NCBI GenBank assembly: GCA_014905825.1
Contig: JACGCN010000067.1
Span: forward strand, 109,478 to 173,477
Direction: 5' to 3'
From: Lyophyllum atratum
Lineage: Eukaryota > Basidiomycota > Agaricomycetes > Agaricales > Lyophyllaceae
DNA: 64,000 bases
In this document: positions 1-10,265 of the stretch, piece by piece
Layout: each line of letters starts with the position of its first letter
Position numbering within the stretch: position 1 is the stretch's first letter
Notes under the pieces: generated by a model
What the model saw: only the letters and a program-made list of their open reading frames with translations
Databases searched by the model: none
Told to the model about the DNA's origin: nothing
Made by a program: the position numbers and the translations under genes

Positions 1-1687
1 TTCGTCATTCGCTGACGATTCGGCTAGCTGGATGTTCGACTGTTGCCGCGTCCCTGGCCCAGACGGCCTCGACTGGGGTGTTTCCTATGCAAAAGAGGGT
101 GATCTCGGTGATTCTGGACATATCATCGTGTTCAGGAACAACCGAGTGTGGAAGCTTGAGGCTGCGCAGAGAGGACAAATTCTCAGCACCACGGAAATTG
201 AAAGGTGCGAGATGATGCCTCCTATGACGAGACGAGACGATGATGCTTTTACGCACAGACATGTCCAGTACATCTATGATCAGACGATTCGAGAATACCC
301 GGGTGTTGGTATCTTGACAGCCTCCCATCGTGACGTTTGGGCGAAGGTACTTCGACTTCTTTACACCTTAGATGCGACTTGCTCTAACCCGACTATTGGA
401 ATAGGATTACACGACCCTGGCATCTTCCCCGCACAACGCATCCATCATATCCGCCATCGAATCCGCCGCGTTCGTCATCAACCTGGACGCATGGAAACCA
501 ACCACAGTCGTCCAACACAGCCGTGCTCTGTGGCACGGAGAGGTATCGAACGGCGTCCCAGTCGGCCTACGAAATCGCTGGGTCGACAAACCCGTCCAAT
601 TCGTCGTCTTCGATAATGCCCACGCCGGCATCATGGGAGAACACTCCCTCATGGACGGAACCATAACCACCAGACTATGTAACGAGGTTCTAGAAATGCT
701 ACACGACCCCACGTTCGATCACGGCGTACCAGCGGCGTCCGTGAATTCTAAACCCACCCCTCTCGACTGGGAAATTACACCCACGATCGCCGAGGCCATT
801 GCCGCGGCCGATAAAGCTGCAGTGGAGCTCATCGAAGGCCAGGAGCTTGGGTACCTGCTAACGCCGTACGGACGAGCCGCCATCAAGAACTTCGGCGTCT
901 CTCCCGATGCGTGGACGCAGATGATCATCCAGCTGGCCTATCGGCGTCTCCTTGGCGGAAAGAAGAGGATGGGCGGGACGTACGAGGCTGCCACGATGAG
1001 GAGGTTCTGTAAAGGCCGTACGGAGGATATCCGCGTCGTCACGAGTGAATCCGACGCTTGGGCTGCTAGTATGGACGACAATAGAGCCGGGAAGAGCAAG
1101 AGGAAGGAGCTGTTCATGGCTGCGACGAGGAAGCATGTGGAGCGTGCTAAGGACGCGGGAAGGGGCCAGGGAGTTGGCCGTCACATGTTTGGTAAGTCAA
1201 AGTCCAAAATCGACGTGTTGAATCTGTGCGTCGGTGTTTACTGTAACCATAGGGCTTGAAGCGGTTCTGAAGGAGGGTGAGGAGATTCCTGCGCTTTTCA
1301 CTGACCCTGTGTTCGTTAGGTCAAGCTATTGGGTGCTCAGTACGTCAGCTATATTCTCGAAGCATTTTCCTGTGTACGGCTGGGGCGAGGTTCGTCATGA
1401 CGTTTCTGAACCTCGAGGACGGAGGTTTCATCCTTGTGTTCCCCAGGATATTCCTGACGGATTCAGTGTCGCGTATATGACAGGCTATGATGGTAAGTCT
1501 CGATTTTCTTTGAGGTTCGGTGTCCCTCTGACCAAAGTGCGATGTAGATCGTTTGCAGTTCACCGTTACATCGAGGAAGGAGATGCCCAATGCTAGGTTT
1601 TGCGAGGAGATAGCGAGGGCCGCTAGAGATCTATACGAGTTACACGAGGAGACAGCGTGTAGCGGATGGAAGTCAGCGAGGATGTAA
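1..1687 (+). CDS. Carnitine O-acetyltransferase, 5'-truncated by window edge
   Basis: Transfers acetyl groups between CoA and carnitine, the acetyl shuttle of mitochondria and peroxisomes. The reading frame is open from base 2 (SSFADDSASWMFDCCRVPG). Introns read at 205-258, 347-404, 1192-1252, 1390-1446 and 1493-1547 give one continuous protein ending at TAA 1685-1687. Family landmarks are GDSGHIIVFRNNRVWK, then HAGIMGEHSLMDGT, the choline/carnitine acyltransferase active-site block with the catalytic His in GEH, and near the end the carnitine-binding region VYGWGEV..DGFSVAYMTGYD. Intron 1390-1446 is in phase and has a weak GTTCGT donor, so it could be retained as 19 extra codons. The N-terminal part lies outside the window. 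No frame damage was seen, so it is probably functional. Confidence 0.93.
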
Positions 1688-1766
1688 TCGCGGATTCCTT
1701 TTTGCTGTCTATGACGACGTTAATAAGACGACATTAACGATACGCAGTTCTAAATCACACGGAGAA

Positions 1767-2480
1767 TCAAACTGGTGATTTGGACCCGTACTGGTAGGTC
1801 CCCACCAATCCCACCAAGGCAGGCGTTGGCTCTCCCGATGGAATCATCTCAAGCCGCTCTAACGTGAGGGGGATATCGGAGCCTCTTAAACCCTCCTCGC
1901 GCATAGGTGGCCCACGTTCCCATCCGCCCGGTGGTCTGTGGTCCTCCTGCTGTATCGTGCTTAACCGCAATAGAACTTGTCGGATGCTTGGGCGATCGGC
2001 AGCATCAGGTTCCCAGCACTTGTTCAGGAGCGACAATGTATCCTGCGTAAGGCCCCGTATAGTAAGTTCCTCCAGCATTGGCGATGGCCACGTCGGTCTT
2101 GCGTCAGCCTTGATTGTGCTGATGGCTACATAGTCGTGAAAATGCTCGAAGGAAGGAATACAGGCGGTGGAGATCTTTGGTTTGCCGTTAAGGACTGTAT
2201 TTCCACGATATGGATTGAGATACTTACCTCGTAACATACACAAGCCCAAGCGTAAACATCCGTAGCCATGGTATTCCGAAGTCCTGTTTTGTGTTTTTCA
2301 TTTGGTTCAAATAACTCGGGCGCCTGGAATCCAACTGGAATCCAACATTCCCTCCTATAGACGCGGCAGCTGACTGCGAAGCCCAGTGCAGGATCTCCGG
2401 ATCTTGGACGGCCCATAGCCCAAAATCGGCGACATAAGCTCTATGTGACCCGTCATCGGTCAACCCAGGGTCAACCAGAA
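1767..2480 (-). pseudogene. TKL-like protein kinase remnant (C-lobe only, frameshifted)
   Basis: Reads as the C-terminal lobe of a kinase: YVADFGL (DFG), GFQAPELF (APE), ATDVYAWACVCYE, then the helical end (CWEPDAADRPSIRQVL) and a tail SDIPLTLERLEM. The same tail, KYDIPLTLELLD, ends the intact kinase at 10.3 kb, so the two are paralogues. The N-lobe (glycine loop, Lys) and HxD loop are absent upstream. An 11-bp tandem duplication (2324-2334 = 2335-2345) just before the APE motif puts DFG and APE in different frames. A dead duplicate, inferred from this damage and the truncation. Confidence 0.85.
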
Positions 2481-2846
2481 CATGTGCCTAGAGAAGGACT
2501 CTAGCGATAGCAGGTGAAATTTTGGGCTTGTGGAACACTTTTTACCCCTTTCAGTCTTAGTCTCCAACTCAGGACAGCTCAGGACATGCTTGGGAAGACT
2601 CAAAGCTCTTGCCGCGTGATTTTGAGCTCACATTGCTCTTCTTCTTGCTTTTTCGTTTTCTTTGCACTTGCACTTGCTGAAGGCCCGCCTCTCCAGCAGC
2701 ACGAGCCCAGCGTCAAGCACACTGCACCCTCCTCGCTAGTTGAGAGGTCGAAGTACGAAAGCGAAAAACTCGAACGCACGGACCACATCCCACCCCACCC
2801 CACAACCCGTCACAGATTAGATTGAGAGGCTAGGACAAGAGAAGAT

Positions 2847-3278
2847 ATGTCGGATACTGAGCAGCCGCACGCGGAAGATGATGAGGTGAAGACGAAGGAC
2901 CCGAACGCGCCTGTCAATATCAGGGTTTGTGTTGCTTGTCTTTCGCTTGTGCTTTTCGATAGGGTCGCAGGGGTTTTTTTTGGTGTTGGGCTGTGATTTT
3001 GTTGGATCAGGGTTGCTGATTCCTCTGCGTTTTAGTTGGTGGACTCGAACGGCGAGGAGGTGTTTTTCAAGATCAAACGTAGCACAAAGTTCAGCAAGTT
3101 GCGGGGGGCGTATGCGGATAAGGTGGGTAAGGACGTGGGCAGTATTCAGTGAGTCGCGGGGCTTCGCTTTTGTTGCTTGGGTCGCGGGAGGGGCTGATCG
3201 CTTTGGGTAGATTCTCGTACGATGGTACTCGGATAGCCGATGAGGACACACCGACGTCCCTTGACATGGAGAATGAGG
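2847..3278 (+). pseudogene. SUMO (Smt3-like) duplicate lacking the C-terminal Gly-Gly exons
   Basis: Exons 2847-2924, 3036-3148 and 3211-3278 match exon for exon the complete SUMO gene just downstream. They encode the acidic N-terminal tail (MSDTEQPHAEDDEVK) and most of the beta-grasp fold (EEVFFKIKRSTKFSKL, SYDGTRIADEDTPTSLDMEN). After the donor at 3279 the last two exons (TIDVMVE and QVGG) are missing; unrelated sequence follows. Without the diglycine it cannot be processed by SUMO proteases or conjugated. The usual R in SIRFLYDG reads SIQFSYDG. The upstream leader (about 2619-2710) is duplicated too, so the copy may still be transcribed. Called a truncated tandem duplicate; a conjugation-deficient SUMO-like protein cannot be excluded. 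Confidence 0.85.
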
Positions 3279-3832
3279 GTGCGTCTTGTCTATTCTCTTG
3301 ATATTGTTATGATTGTCAATTTAGTGAGGCCTTTTTACTTTGGGTAGTTTCGGTGGACTTATGTACTTACTAGATGTTTTTCGCCTCTTCCTTCGCGTTA
3401 CATGCTCTTCTTACGCTACATTCTTCTGGCGTGTTGTATGCCGCTGCCAGCAGCAGTCCAATCCAATTATTGATCGTTGGCGTTGGCTTTTCGCACCGCA
3501 GAAGTTGAATACTAATAGCAAACAATTAAATATTCATGGTCGACAGCTGTGACGATGGTTCTGGATGTTTAAGACGCTGCTTATGTAAGCGCCCCGAGCC
3601 CAGCGTGATTTTGAGCTCACACAGGTCTTTCTTTTTGCTTTTTCGTTTTCTTTGCACTTGCCGCTCCCGCTCATCGAGAAGGCCCGCCTCTCCAGCAGCA
3701 CCGCACTCTCCTCGCTAGTTGCCCTATCGCAGTCGCAGAGGACTCGGCAGCTCGAACTACAAACTTAAAACTCAAACGCACGGACCACATTCACCCATCC
3801 CACAACTCGTCACAGATTAGATTGGAGAAGAT

Positions 3833-4447
3833 ATGTCGGATACTGAGCAGCAGCAGCAGCCGCACGCGGAAGGTGATGAGGTGAAGACGGAGGACCCGAA
3901 CGCGACTATCAATATCAAGGTCCGTGGTGCTTGTCTCTTCACTTGTCCTTTTCGATAGGGTCGGAGGCGGGCGGGCTTTTTTTTGTGTTGGGCGGTGATT
4001 TTGTTGGACCAGGTTCGCTGATTCCTCTTGTTTTGGTGCTTTTTAGGTGGTGAGCTCGACGGGCGAGGAGGTGTTTTTCAAGATCAAGCGTAGCACCAAG
4101 TTGAGCAAGTTGCAGGGGGCGTATGCGAATAAGGTGGGCAAGGACGTGGGTAGTATTCGGTGAGTTGTCGTGGTGGTTCCTTTGACCTTTTGGCGTTGGA
4201 AGTGCTGATCGCCCTTGGGTAGATTCTTGTACGATGGTACTCGGATAGCCGATGAGGACACACCGACGTCCCTTGACATGGAGGATAATGGTGTGTCCCG
4301 TCTATGCTCTTGATGATGTTCTGATTCTCAACGCTTCTCAACCCCGTGTCTAGACACCATCGATGTCATGGTAGAACGTATGTGGCACTGTCTCCCTCCT
4401 GTGGTCGGCCGGCTGACGTTCCCACAGAGGTTGGAGGCTCAGCATGA
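3833..4447 (+). CDS. SUMO, ubiquitin-like modifier (Smt3/Pmt3 type)
   Basis: Small ubiquitin-like modifier conjugated to lysines through E1/E2/E3 enzymes, mainly nuclear. Five exons: 3833-3919, 4047-4159, 4223-4290, 4354-4377, 4428-4447. The product starts MSDTEQQQQPHAEGDEVK, continues with the beta-grasp core (GEEVFFKIKRSTKLSKL, SIRFLYDGTRI) and ends DTIDVMVEQVGG-SA, so SUMO protease trimming of SA would expose the Gly-Gly. Length of about 100 aa and the TIDVMVEQ ending are classic for SUMO. It lies 0.5 kb downstream of a truncated copy of itself whose leader is also duplicated. All splice sites are GT/AG and keep frame. Confidence 0.95.
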
Positions 4448-4676
4448 CGCGACCAAGCCGATGCTCGTCCCTCGTCGTCTTTCCCTTCTTTGTTGTTCCT
4501 TTGTAAATAATCAAGAATGTAACCTCTATCCCACACCCTCTATTTTACTCAGTTGTCTTGTGAATCGAAATCCTCATTCGTCATCGATCGACCTATCATG
4601 CATGCCCTATATACAGGTTGAGTCCTGATATACATGACTAACTCGATAAAGCGGTATATGTGAGTTCAAAGCATCC

Positions 4677-6194
4677 CTAATCATGAAACGTGAAGGCTAC
4701 AGGGCTCTTGAACCCGTTCTTCCCGACGGCACGAACACCCATATGCACATTATCCTTGATAAGCTGCACCGTCGCCGTGTTGGTCTGCCCCACCGGTATG
4801 ACATGGCTCCAGAACGGCTCATCCGTCGCCCGCCACACAATCTCGTACCCGCCATCCGCAGCAGGGTCCGCCGTCCACTTGAGCGTCGAGTTGTTCGTCA
4901 GCACCGCAGTGTCGAGCGCCACCCCTGTAGGCGTCCCAGGCGCCTGGGCGAGGGACCAGAGGGCGGCCCCGTTCACGCGCGCGACGCGGGCGACGAAGTC
5001 AAAGTCGACGAACTCGATGAGGTCCCCGAATTGCTTCCCGTTCTCGACGCGGATGTCCTGGTGCTGATGGTCGAAGTTCTCGTGAGGCTCGGTGAAGCGC
5101 ACGGCAGGGAAGCCTTGCTTGAGGAAGGAGAGGTGGTCTCCGCCTCGGAGGTAGCGGTCGGGCCTGTATGTGATATGCACTGGTATCGGGCCGGTTATCA
5201 GTAACGAGCCGCCCTCATAAAGAGTTGATCACTTACCGTTCATATCGGTCGCATGGTTCTGTGAGACCTCTGCGACGAAACGACCAAGCTGCCGTGCTGG
5301 CGCGTCGTTCTCTGCCCCAACCGATACGCGGCTGGTAACCTGCGCCAAGGTCTCCGTTGGCGGGATACCCTGAGCAAACATACGAATGTCGTTCGGTGCC
5401 TTCGTCCCATCATCCCCCGTGGAACTCCCAACGATATCATTGTTCAACATCCCCTGCACATCCGCCCCCGCGGCCTTCAACGTCTTCGCCAAAAAGTCCG
5501 ACCCAAACAGCCCCTGCTCCTCCCCCGCCACCGCCGTGAATATGATCGTCGCAGCCGGCACATGCGTCGCAAAGATCCTAGCCAGCTCCATCGACACCGC
5601 CACGCCCGACGCATCATCGTTCGCCCCCGGCGCATCATCCACGAAGTTCAGCACATCCGACACACGCGAGTCGTAATGCCCCGACACCACATACGTCCTA
5701 TTCGGGTCCTTCGCGCCCTTCAGCGTCGCCACGACATTGCTGATCACCGTCTCGTTCGGTATCCGGCTCGACGGCGCCTGCACGTAGCTCGGCACCGTCA
5801 CCGTCATGCGCCCGTTCGACTGGGCGGCGTAGGTGCGCATTTCGGACGCGATCCAGTCGCGCGCGGCGCCGATCCCGCGGGTGGGGTCGGTTTGGGTGGA
5901 GAGGGTGCTGCGGGTGCCGAAGGAGACGAGCTTGGCGATGATGGCTTGGATGCGCTTAGGGTCGATCTGGGCGAGCATCTTGGTTAGCTCGGCGTCTGGG
6001 CGTTGCGGAACGAGGGCGTGACCGGGGCCTTGGGGCCATATATCCGCGAGGGTGCAGAGGCCAGGTGAGGCGAAGGACGGAGTAGTGAATGCTGCAGGGC
6101 GGGTCAGTCATATCTGGGTGGGGTGCGTGAACTGGAATGTACCTTGCTGGGTAAACACCAAGCAGGCGAGCAATACATGGCGGATTTTCGGCAT
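4677..6194 (-). CDS. Secreted M28-family zinc metallopeptidase
   Basis: Predicted extracellular aminopeptidase or carboxypeptidase-like enzyme. Coding exons on the minus strand are 6143-6194, 5237-6091 and 4677-5179, each with clean GT/AG edges. The first exon gives a hydrophobic signal peptide (MPKIRHVLLACLVFTQQA). The zinc-site signatures of M28 follow in order: SGHYDS, PGANDDASG, AGEEQGL, NNDIVG and ENFDHQHQD. The last ~95 residues (from APGTPTGVALDT) look like a fibronectin-III-type beta domain, common on fungal M28 enzymes. A TATA-like box lies about 80 bp upstream. All ligand motifs are present and the frame is open, so it should be active. Substrate cannot be told from sequence. Confidence 0.93.
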
Positions 6195-6271
6195 CGTAAT
6201 AGACTGCGAAGCCAGAGACGTGTTATTTCAGAATGTTGGCTTCTCTGCTATATGTATGGCGCGAGCCGGGA

Positions 6272-6280
6272 CTATATAGA
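6272..6280 (-). promoter_or_regulatory. TATA-like box of the M28 peptidase gene
   Basis: On the minus strand the bases read CTATATAG, about 80 bp upstream of the ATG at 6194. Position and sequence fit a core promoter; inference only. Confidence 0.45.
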
Positions 6281-7600
6281 ACCATGAAAACCGTCCATAT
6301 GGCACGTCCGGATTCCATCTCAAAATTGAGCTTTCTGAAATTGTCAGAGCGGAGCAGAAGTCGGCAAGGTCATTCTTGTGGGAGAATCCACAACATAGGA
6401 GGTGAGTCTTGATCTTTTTATGCGGCGCCCAGAACTGTCCTCAGTGAGTCCTCTATTAAAAATAGCTGTGCCTTGGGGATCAAACACTTGATGACGATAC
6501 CGGGTCTACCATTATACCAAATGTAAGATAACGGCTTCCACGCGCGATGAGCTTGTCATGGTACTTACAGTAAGTGTGCATGTGCATCAGGAGGTCATAT
6601 GGTCCCGAACATGTGCATCTGTGCAGTTAGAATGGCGTCAGAAGGCGTGTTTACGAAAATTGAATGGGTACGTTTGCGTTGACATCAGGATAGCTGGAGA
6701 GGGTGAGTAAGTATATGACATACAGAGTGAAAATTGCAATGTCGTACAGGAGTAAAGATTTTCGTTGTTGATGCTATGAACGAAGGATTCCGACGAGTTG
6801 ATGTCGGACTCGGGAGTCCGACTCCGAGTGCCTGTGTTCCACATTGGCACGTGATTTTAACGCGTCCTCGTCGCGATTGAAACGTCTTCAACGTATCAGT
6901 TCTAGTGATAGTAACCTCGAATCCACAAACCGCGAACATCGGGCAGAAGGTGGAACAGATGTGGTGGAAGGATATAAACGAGGGTGGAAAAAAATCATCG
7001 AAGCTCGAGCTAAGCGCTCAAGCTATAGACATGCATTCCAAATATAGCATAACATCGATTTCTGAAGGTGTCCATCTTGACCCAGCCATTGCCAACCTGC
7101 TCAGGCCACATGCCTATCATATCTTTCGCCGCGCTTACTTAGGACTGCTTCATACATCATGCCGATATGATGATATGTTACGATCCCCTCATTACTTTCC
7201 GGAAAGGAAGGAATGGTAGCGGGCCCATTCAGGTTGTCGGTGAGTTGTCGAGCCTGTCTTGTCCTCCTTATGTTCTCCTCTGAAATTTTGAATAGTGTTC
7301 TAAGATCGCTGAGGTCAAGATCAGAGTTGGCATAAACTTGCCAAGGATGGGCCGCCCAAGTTGAACATCCGCCACATAAAGGGGTGCCCAGGGATGACGC
7401 GAACGTTTGGATGACGGTTTGTTTTCAACTTGGTACCTCCTAATGTGACGTATCTTGACCATTCCTCCTTTTAAGTGGATACTGTGCCGCGGTTTGGGTA
7501 ATCATATGCTCTTCGAGGGCGCTCCCAGCTCCTTTTCGCTGCGGAATTGACGCGTTTTGCAAGACATCCTCTCGATCTTCCAACGCAAAACGCCGTGTTC
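6281..7600. other. Intergenic, no gene seen
   Basis: Only short open frames with no recognisable motif in either strand. It separates the divergently transcribed M28 peptidase (-) and G-H-X repeat protein (+), so it probably holds both promoters. Confidence 0.5.
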
Positions 7601-7606
7601 TCCGGG

Positions 7607-7613
7607 TATAAGA
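7607..7613 (+). promoter_or_regulatory. TATA box of the G-H-X repeat protein gene
   Basis: TATAAGA lies 80 bp upstream of the ATG at 7687, a typical fungal distance. Confidence 0.5.
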
Positions 7614-7686
7614 GGGGCTCGAGAGCCTACGGCAAATTTCAGCTTTCCACCTTCGGGAAACTATCTTTCCTATTGCTCGTTTTAAC

Positions 7687-8486
7687 ATGAAGTTTTTCAT
7701 CCTCACTCTTTCCCTCCTTCTCGGTCAACTCGTTCTTCTCTCCCCGGCTATCGCAGCGCCCGCTGCAGATCCAGAAGGTCTCGTCGCGGTTCGTATCAAG
7801 TTCTATGTCAATCCCTCTCCACGTTCACTCACAATTCAGCCCTTAGAGAGACACGGCTGCCTGGCCATCACGCTCTGGTTGGGGCCCTATCTGCAATCCG
7901 TGGGATCGCTGGCATAGGTGCAACCGCTGGCGTTGGCACTCCCATATCCATATGCGTCGTGACGACGACGGCCTCATCCAGGTTTGTTCCGTGTTCTACC
8001 CAATCCTCTGCTCATTCTTACACGCCCCAGAGGGGAGAAGCCGCTCAGGCTGGTCAAGCGGAAGCGGCAGGCCGATCTGATGACTGGGGACATGGTAGAC
8101 ACCGTTGGCACCCCCATCATCGGAGGCCTTGGAGGCCGTGGCGACGTCCGCATCATCATTGGCGTCGAGGCGGCGGGGGTGGCGGACGCGGTGGTAACGG
8201 TGGTGATGGTGGTGATGGTGGTGATGGCGGTGATGGTCGCGATGGTCGCGATGGACGGGATGGTCGCAATGGTCGCAATGGGGACGACGGTCATCATTGG
8301 TGGTGGTCGAGAAACATGGGACATGGCCACCACGGACACAAGGGACATCCCGGACACAAGGGACATCACGGACACAAGGGACATATGGGACACAAGGGAC
8401 ATATGGGACACAAAGGACATATGGGACACAAAGGACATAAAGGACACAAGGGGCACAAGGGACATATGGGACATATGGGATACTAG
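7687..8486 (+). CDS. Secreted Gly/His-rich collagen-like repeat protein (G-H-X repeats)
   Basis: Not a family I recognise. Exon 1 (7687-7777) encodes a signal peptide (MKFFILTLSLLLGQLVLLSP AIAAPAADPE). Exon 2 starts at 7840 and encodes a hydrophobic Gly/Ala stretch (ALVGALSAIRGIAGIG). Exon 3 (8031-8486) encodes an Arg/His/Trp segment (HGRHRWHPHHRRPW), a run of G-D-G / G-R-D triplets, then about 16 consecutive G-H-X triplets, nine of them GHK, ending MGHMGY. Frame choice for exon 3 rests on two facts: unit-to-unit differences (AAG/AAA, GGA/GGG, CAC/CAT) are synonymous only here, and this frame stops 80 bp before an AATAAA. It needs donor 7986 (gttccg); the better-looking donor 7982 (gtttgt) would open a different frame that runs past the poly(A) signal. 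Likely secreted and metal-binding, by inference from His density. Confidence 0.65.
8240..8486 (+). repeat. In-frame 9-bp and 18-bp triplet-codon repeats (G-D-G / G-H-K / G-H-M)
   Basis: Two short tandem coding repeats: a GGT-GAT / GGT-CGC-GAT run from about 8190, and a GGA-CAC-AAG-GGA-CAT run from about 8330 to the stop codon. Gly falls at every third residue, the spacing of a collagen-like helix. Confidence 0.8.
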
Positions 8487-8565
8487 CGGCTTCGTAGAAT
8501 GTCGCATATTATTGGTCGTGTACCGTGTCTACTTGCTCATCACGACATTTACACTCGTATTACTC

Positions 8566-8571
8566 AATAAA
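8566..8571 (+). terminator. AATAAA poly(A) signal of the G-H-X repeat gene
   Basis: AATAAA 80 bp after the TAG at 8484-8486, consistent with a short 3' UTR. Confidence 0.55.
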
Positions 8572-8786
8572 TGCAACTAGTTTGCGTCTTCGTCTCGAGC
8601 TTTCAACATTCAGCATTTAAATGTCTACTGAACTCCCTGTAGACACCGTCCCCACCAATCGGGGTGGCGCATCTCCGTGTAAAGATATCGCGACTCGATT
8701 GTCGACATATTCTACACCTACTGACGCCGGGCGCGATCTGGCAGCATTATTCCTCGTAAGACGGGTAACATTCGCCTGCGGTCATT

Positions 8787-8823
8787 CTGGACGAGCATCT
8801 TCGTTAGCTCGGCGTTGCGGCAA
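8787..8823 (-). pseudogene. Relic of an M28 peptidase N-terminus
   Basis: On the minus strand this reads NAELTKMLVQ, against DAELTKMLAQ in the M28 peptidase at 5.97 kb, with near-identical DNA over about 23 bases. Nothing else of the gene is visible nearby. A very short duplicate scar; chance is possible but unlikely given the DNA identity. Confidence 0.4.
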
Positions 8824-9028
8824 GAAAGCCTGGCAGGAGCATGGAGACCATACATCCATACTGTGTTACGGTGATTAGAGGTTTGCGTCAAAGTCGATGG
8901 TGAAAACGAGGGATGCATTGAACGTTTGGTATGGGGTATGGTGTGACTACAATCTAGGGTTGTCGAGAACTCGTGGGGTGTAGTAGACGGGCAGCAAGGA
9001 TAGATCTCGATATTCAACAGAGAATCGT

Positions 9029-10078
9029 CTATGACTCTATGGAAGGATCATGTATGTTTGGCATTAAAATAGAGTTGTCGTTGTTCAATGGTATGCCCTG
9101 AGAAAGGTATCAATATGCATAAGATATCGTATCAACTGCCGGTGATAAAGGTTAGAAGTCAAACCTCGTCTGGTTTACCAATGGGCTTCACCCTTCTCCA
9201 CAATCCCTTCAAACCCATGTCTTGCTCCTCGAGCTCAGGTTCATTCGGATCTACATGAAATGTGTAATGTTAGGAGCTCGAATTTGGGATTTTGTGTTTA
9301 CTCCGAGTCACCAGTTGCTCGTCCATTTCCCATCCGATACGCAGCGGCAGCTATAACTTCCAGAGTGCGCTCCTTAGCGGGTGGCGAAGCCCATGGGTTC
9401 GTGACAAGCTCTTCCAGGATTTTCAAAAATTCCGCATCCGAACTCGAACGGGAGATAAATATTTCTTGTGAGTTGTATAACATCACCGCCCATAACTGCA
9501 AAATCGACGCCATGATCATGGTCGGTGTCACAGAATTGTACACGAAAGGTCGAGCTTTACTCACTCGAGCTGCCGCCACCTGCACCCAAGGTTGACTAGC
9601 CTTGAGCTCACTTCCCAAGGCCTGAATAGCCGCCTCTGCGTTCCCCCTGCTCGCCGAGGCCCGTTTGCAAACATCCATCGTGAGGTCCCAGTCATCCAAG
9701 TCCGTCGCAGTCAGAGACCCTAAGAGCAGATAGAAGGGCATCAGACAAAACGGAAACGTTGGATTGAACGGCTCCCATATGCATACCAATCATCGTAGCG
9801 AGCTCTACCCTCTCTCTCTGCTCCTCTTCCTCTTTCTCCTTTTTCTTTGAGCCCCAGAGTCCTATGCTCCAGAACGACCGCCGCTTCCCCCCATCTTCAG
9901 CTTCACCTTCCGTCTCCTGCTCACCATGGCGATTGGAATGTTCCTGCTGTGCGTGATGAATAAAGCAAGTTACGCGATTATCTCACGGTTGGAACTTCGA
10001 TGAACTGGCCTCCACGATTTCAGGAACAGCTTCTTTCGTGAATTTTGCCTTGCCATACCGGAAGAGTTTCTTCATCAC
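9029..10078 (-). CDS. VHS-domain protein (start uncertain)
   Basis: VHS domains are helical modules of endosomal sorting adaptors that bind cargo or ubiquitin. Minus-strand exons read as about 9787-9955, 9312-9719, 9165-9251 and 9029-9097. A charged N-terminal part (LWGSKKKEKEEEEQRERVE) leads into ATMIGSLTATDLDDWDLTMDVC, RASASRGNAEAAIQALGSEL and LEELVTNPWASPPAKERTLE, the VHS core. A tail GLWRRVKPIGKPDEGIPL follows and stops at 9029-9031. No GAT or SH3 domain follows. An upstream exon beginning MKKLFRYGKAKF (ATG near 10078) is plausible, but its donor phase does not match the next exon, so either the start differs or the 5' end is damaged. Confidence 0.65.
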
Positions 10079-10265
10079 TGGATCCAGGAGCAGTAAGCGT
10101 CCGCCACGCCTGGGTGAGCTGATTGGTGGTGAATAGACAAGAACACCGTCATCATGATTGATTCTGTGTAAGTGCTTTTGATCAAACGGCGGGTTATGAT
10201 GCTCATTGGATCATCACGATAGCTTTTGGGAAATAAAGGGTAATGCCTACTCCTCATGCCAGCAA

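Noticed and set aside
4683..5987. Plus-strand open frames opposite the M28 peptidase
   Set aside because: Arg/His-rich antisense frames in GC-rich coding DNA, without motifs or splice structure.
7984..8580. Long open frame through the G-H-X repeats in another register (DTRDIWDTKD...)
   Set aside because: Repeat differences are amino-acid changing in this register but silent in the G-H-X register, and it reads through the AATAAA signal.
8621..8878. 85-aa plus-strand frame starting MSTELPVDTVPTN
   Set aside because: No signal, domain or splice context; overlaps the antisense M28 relic.
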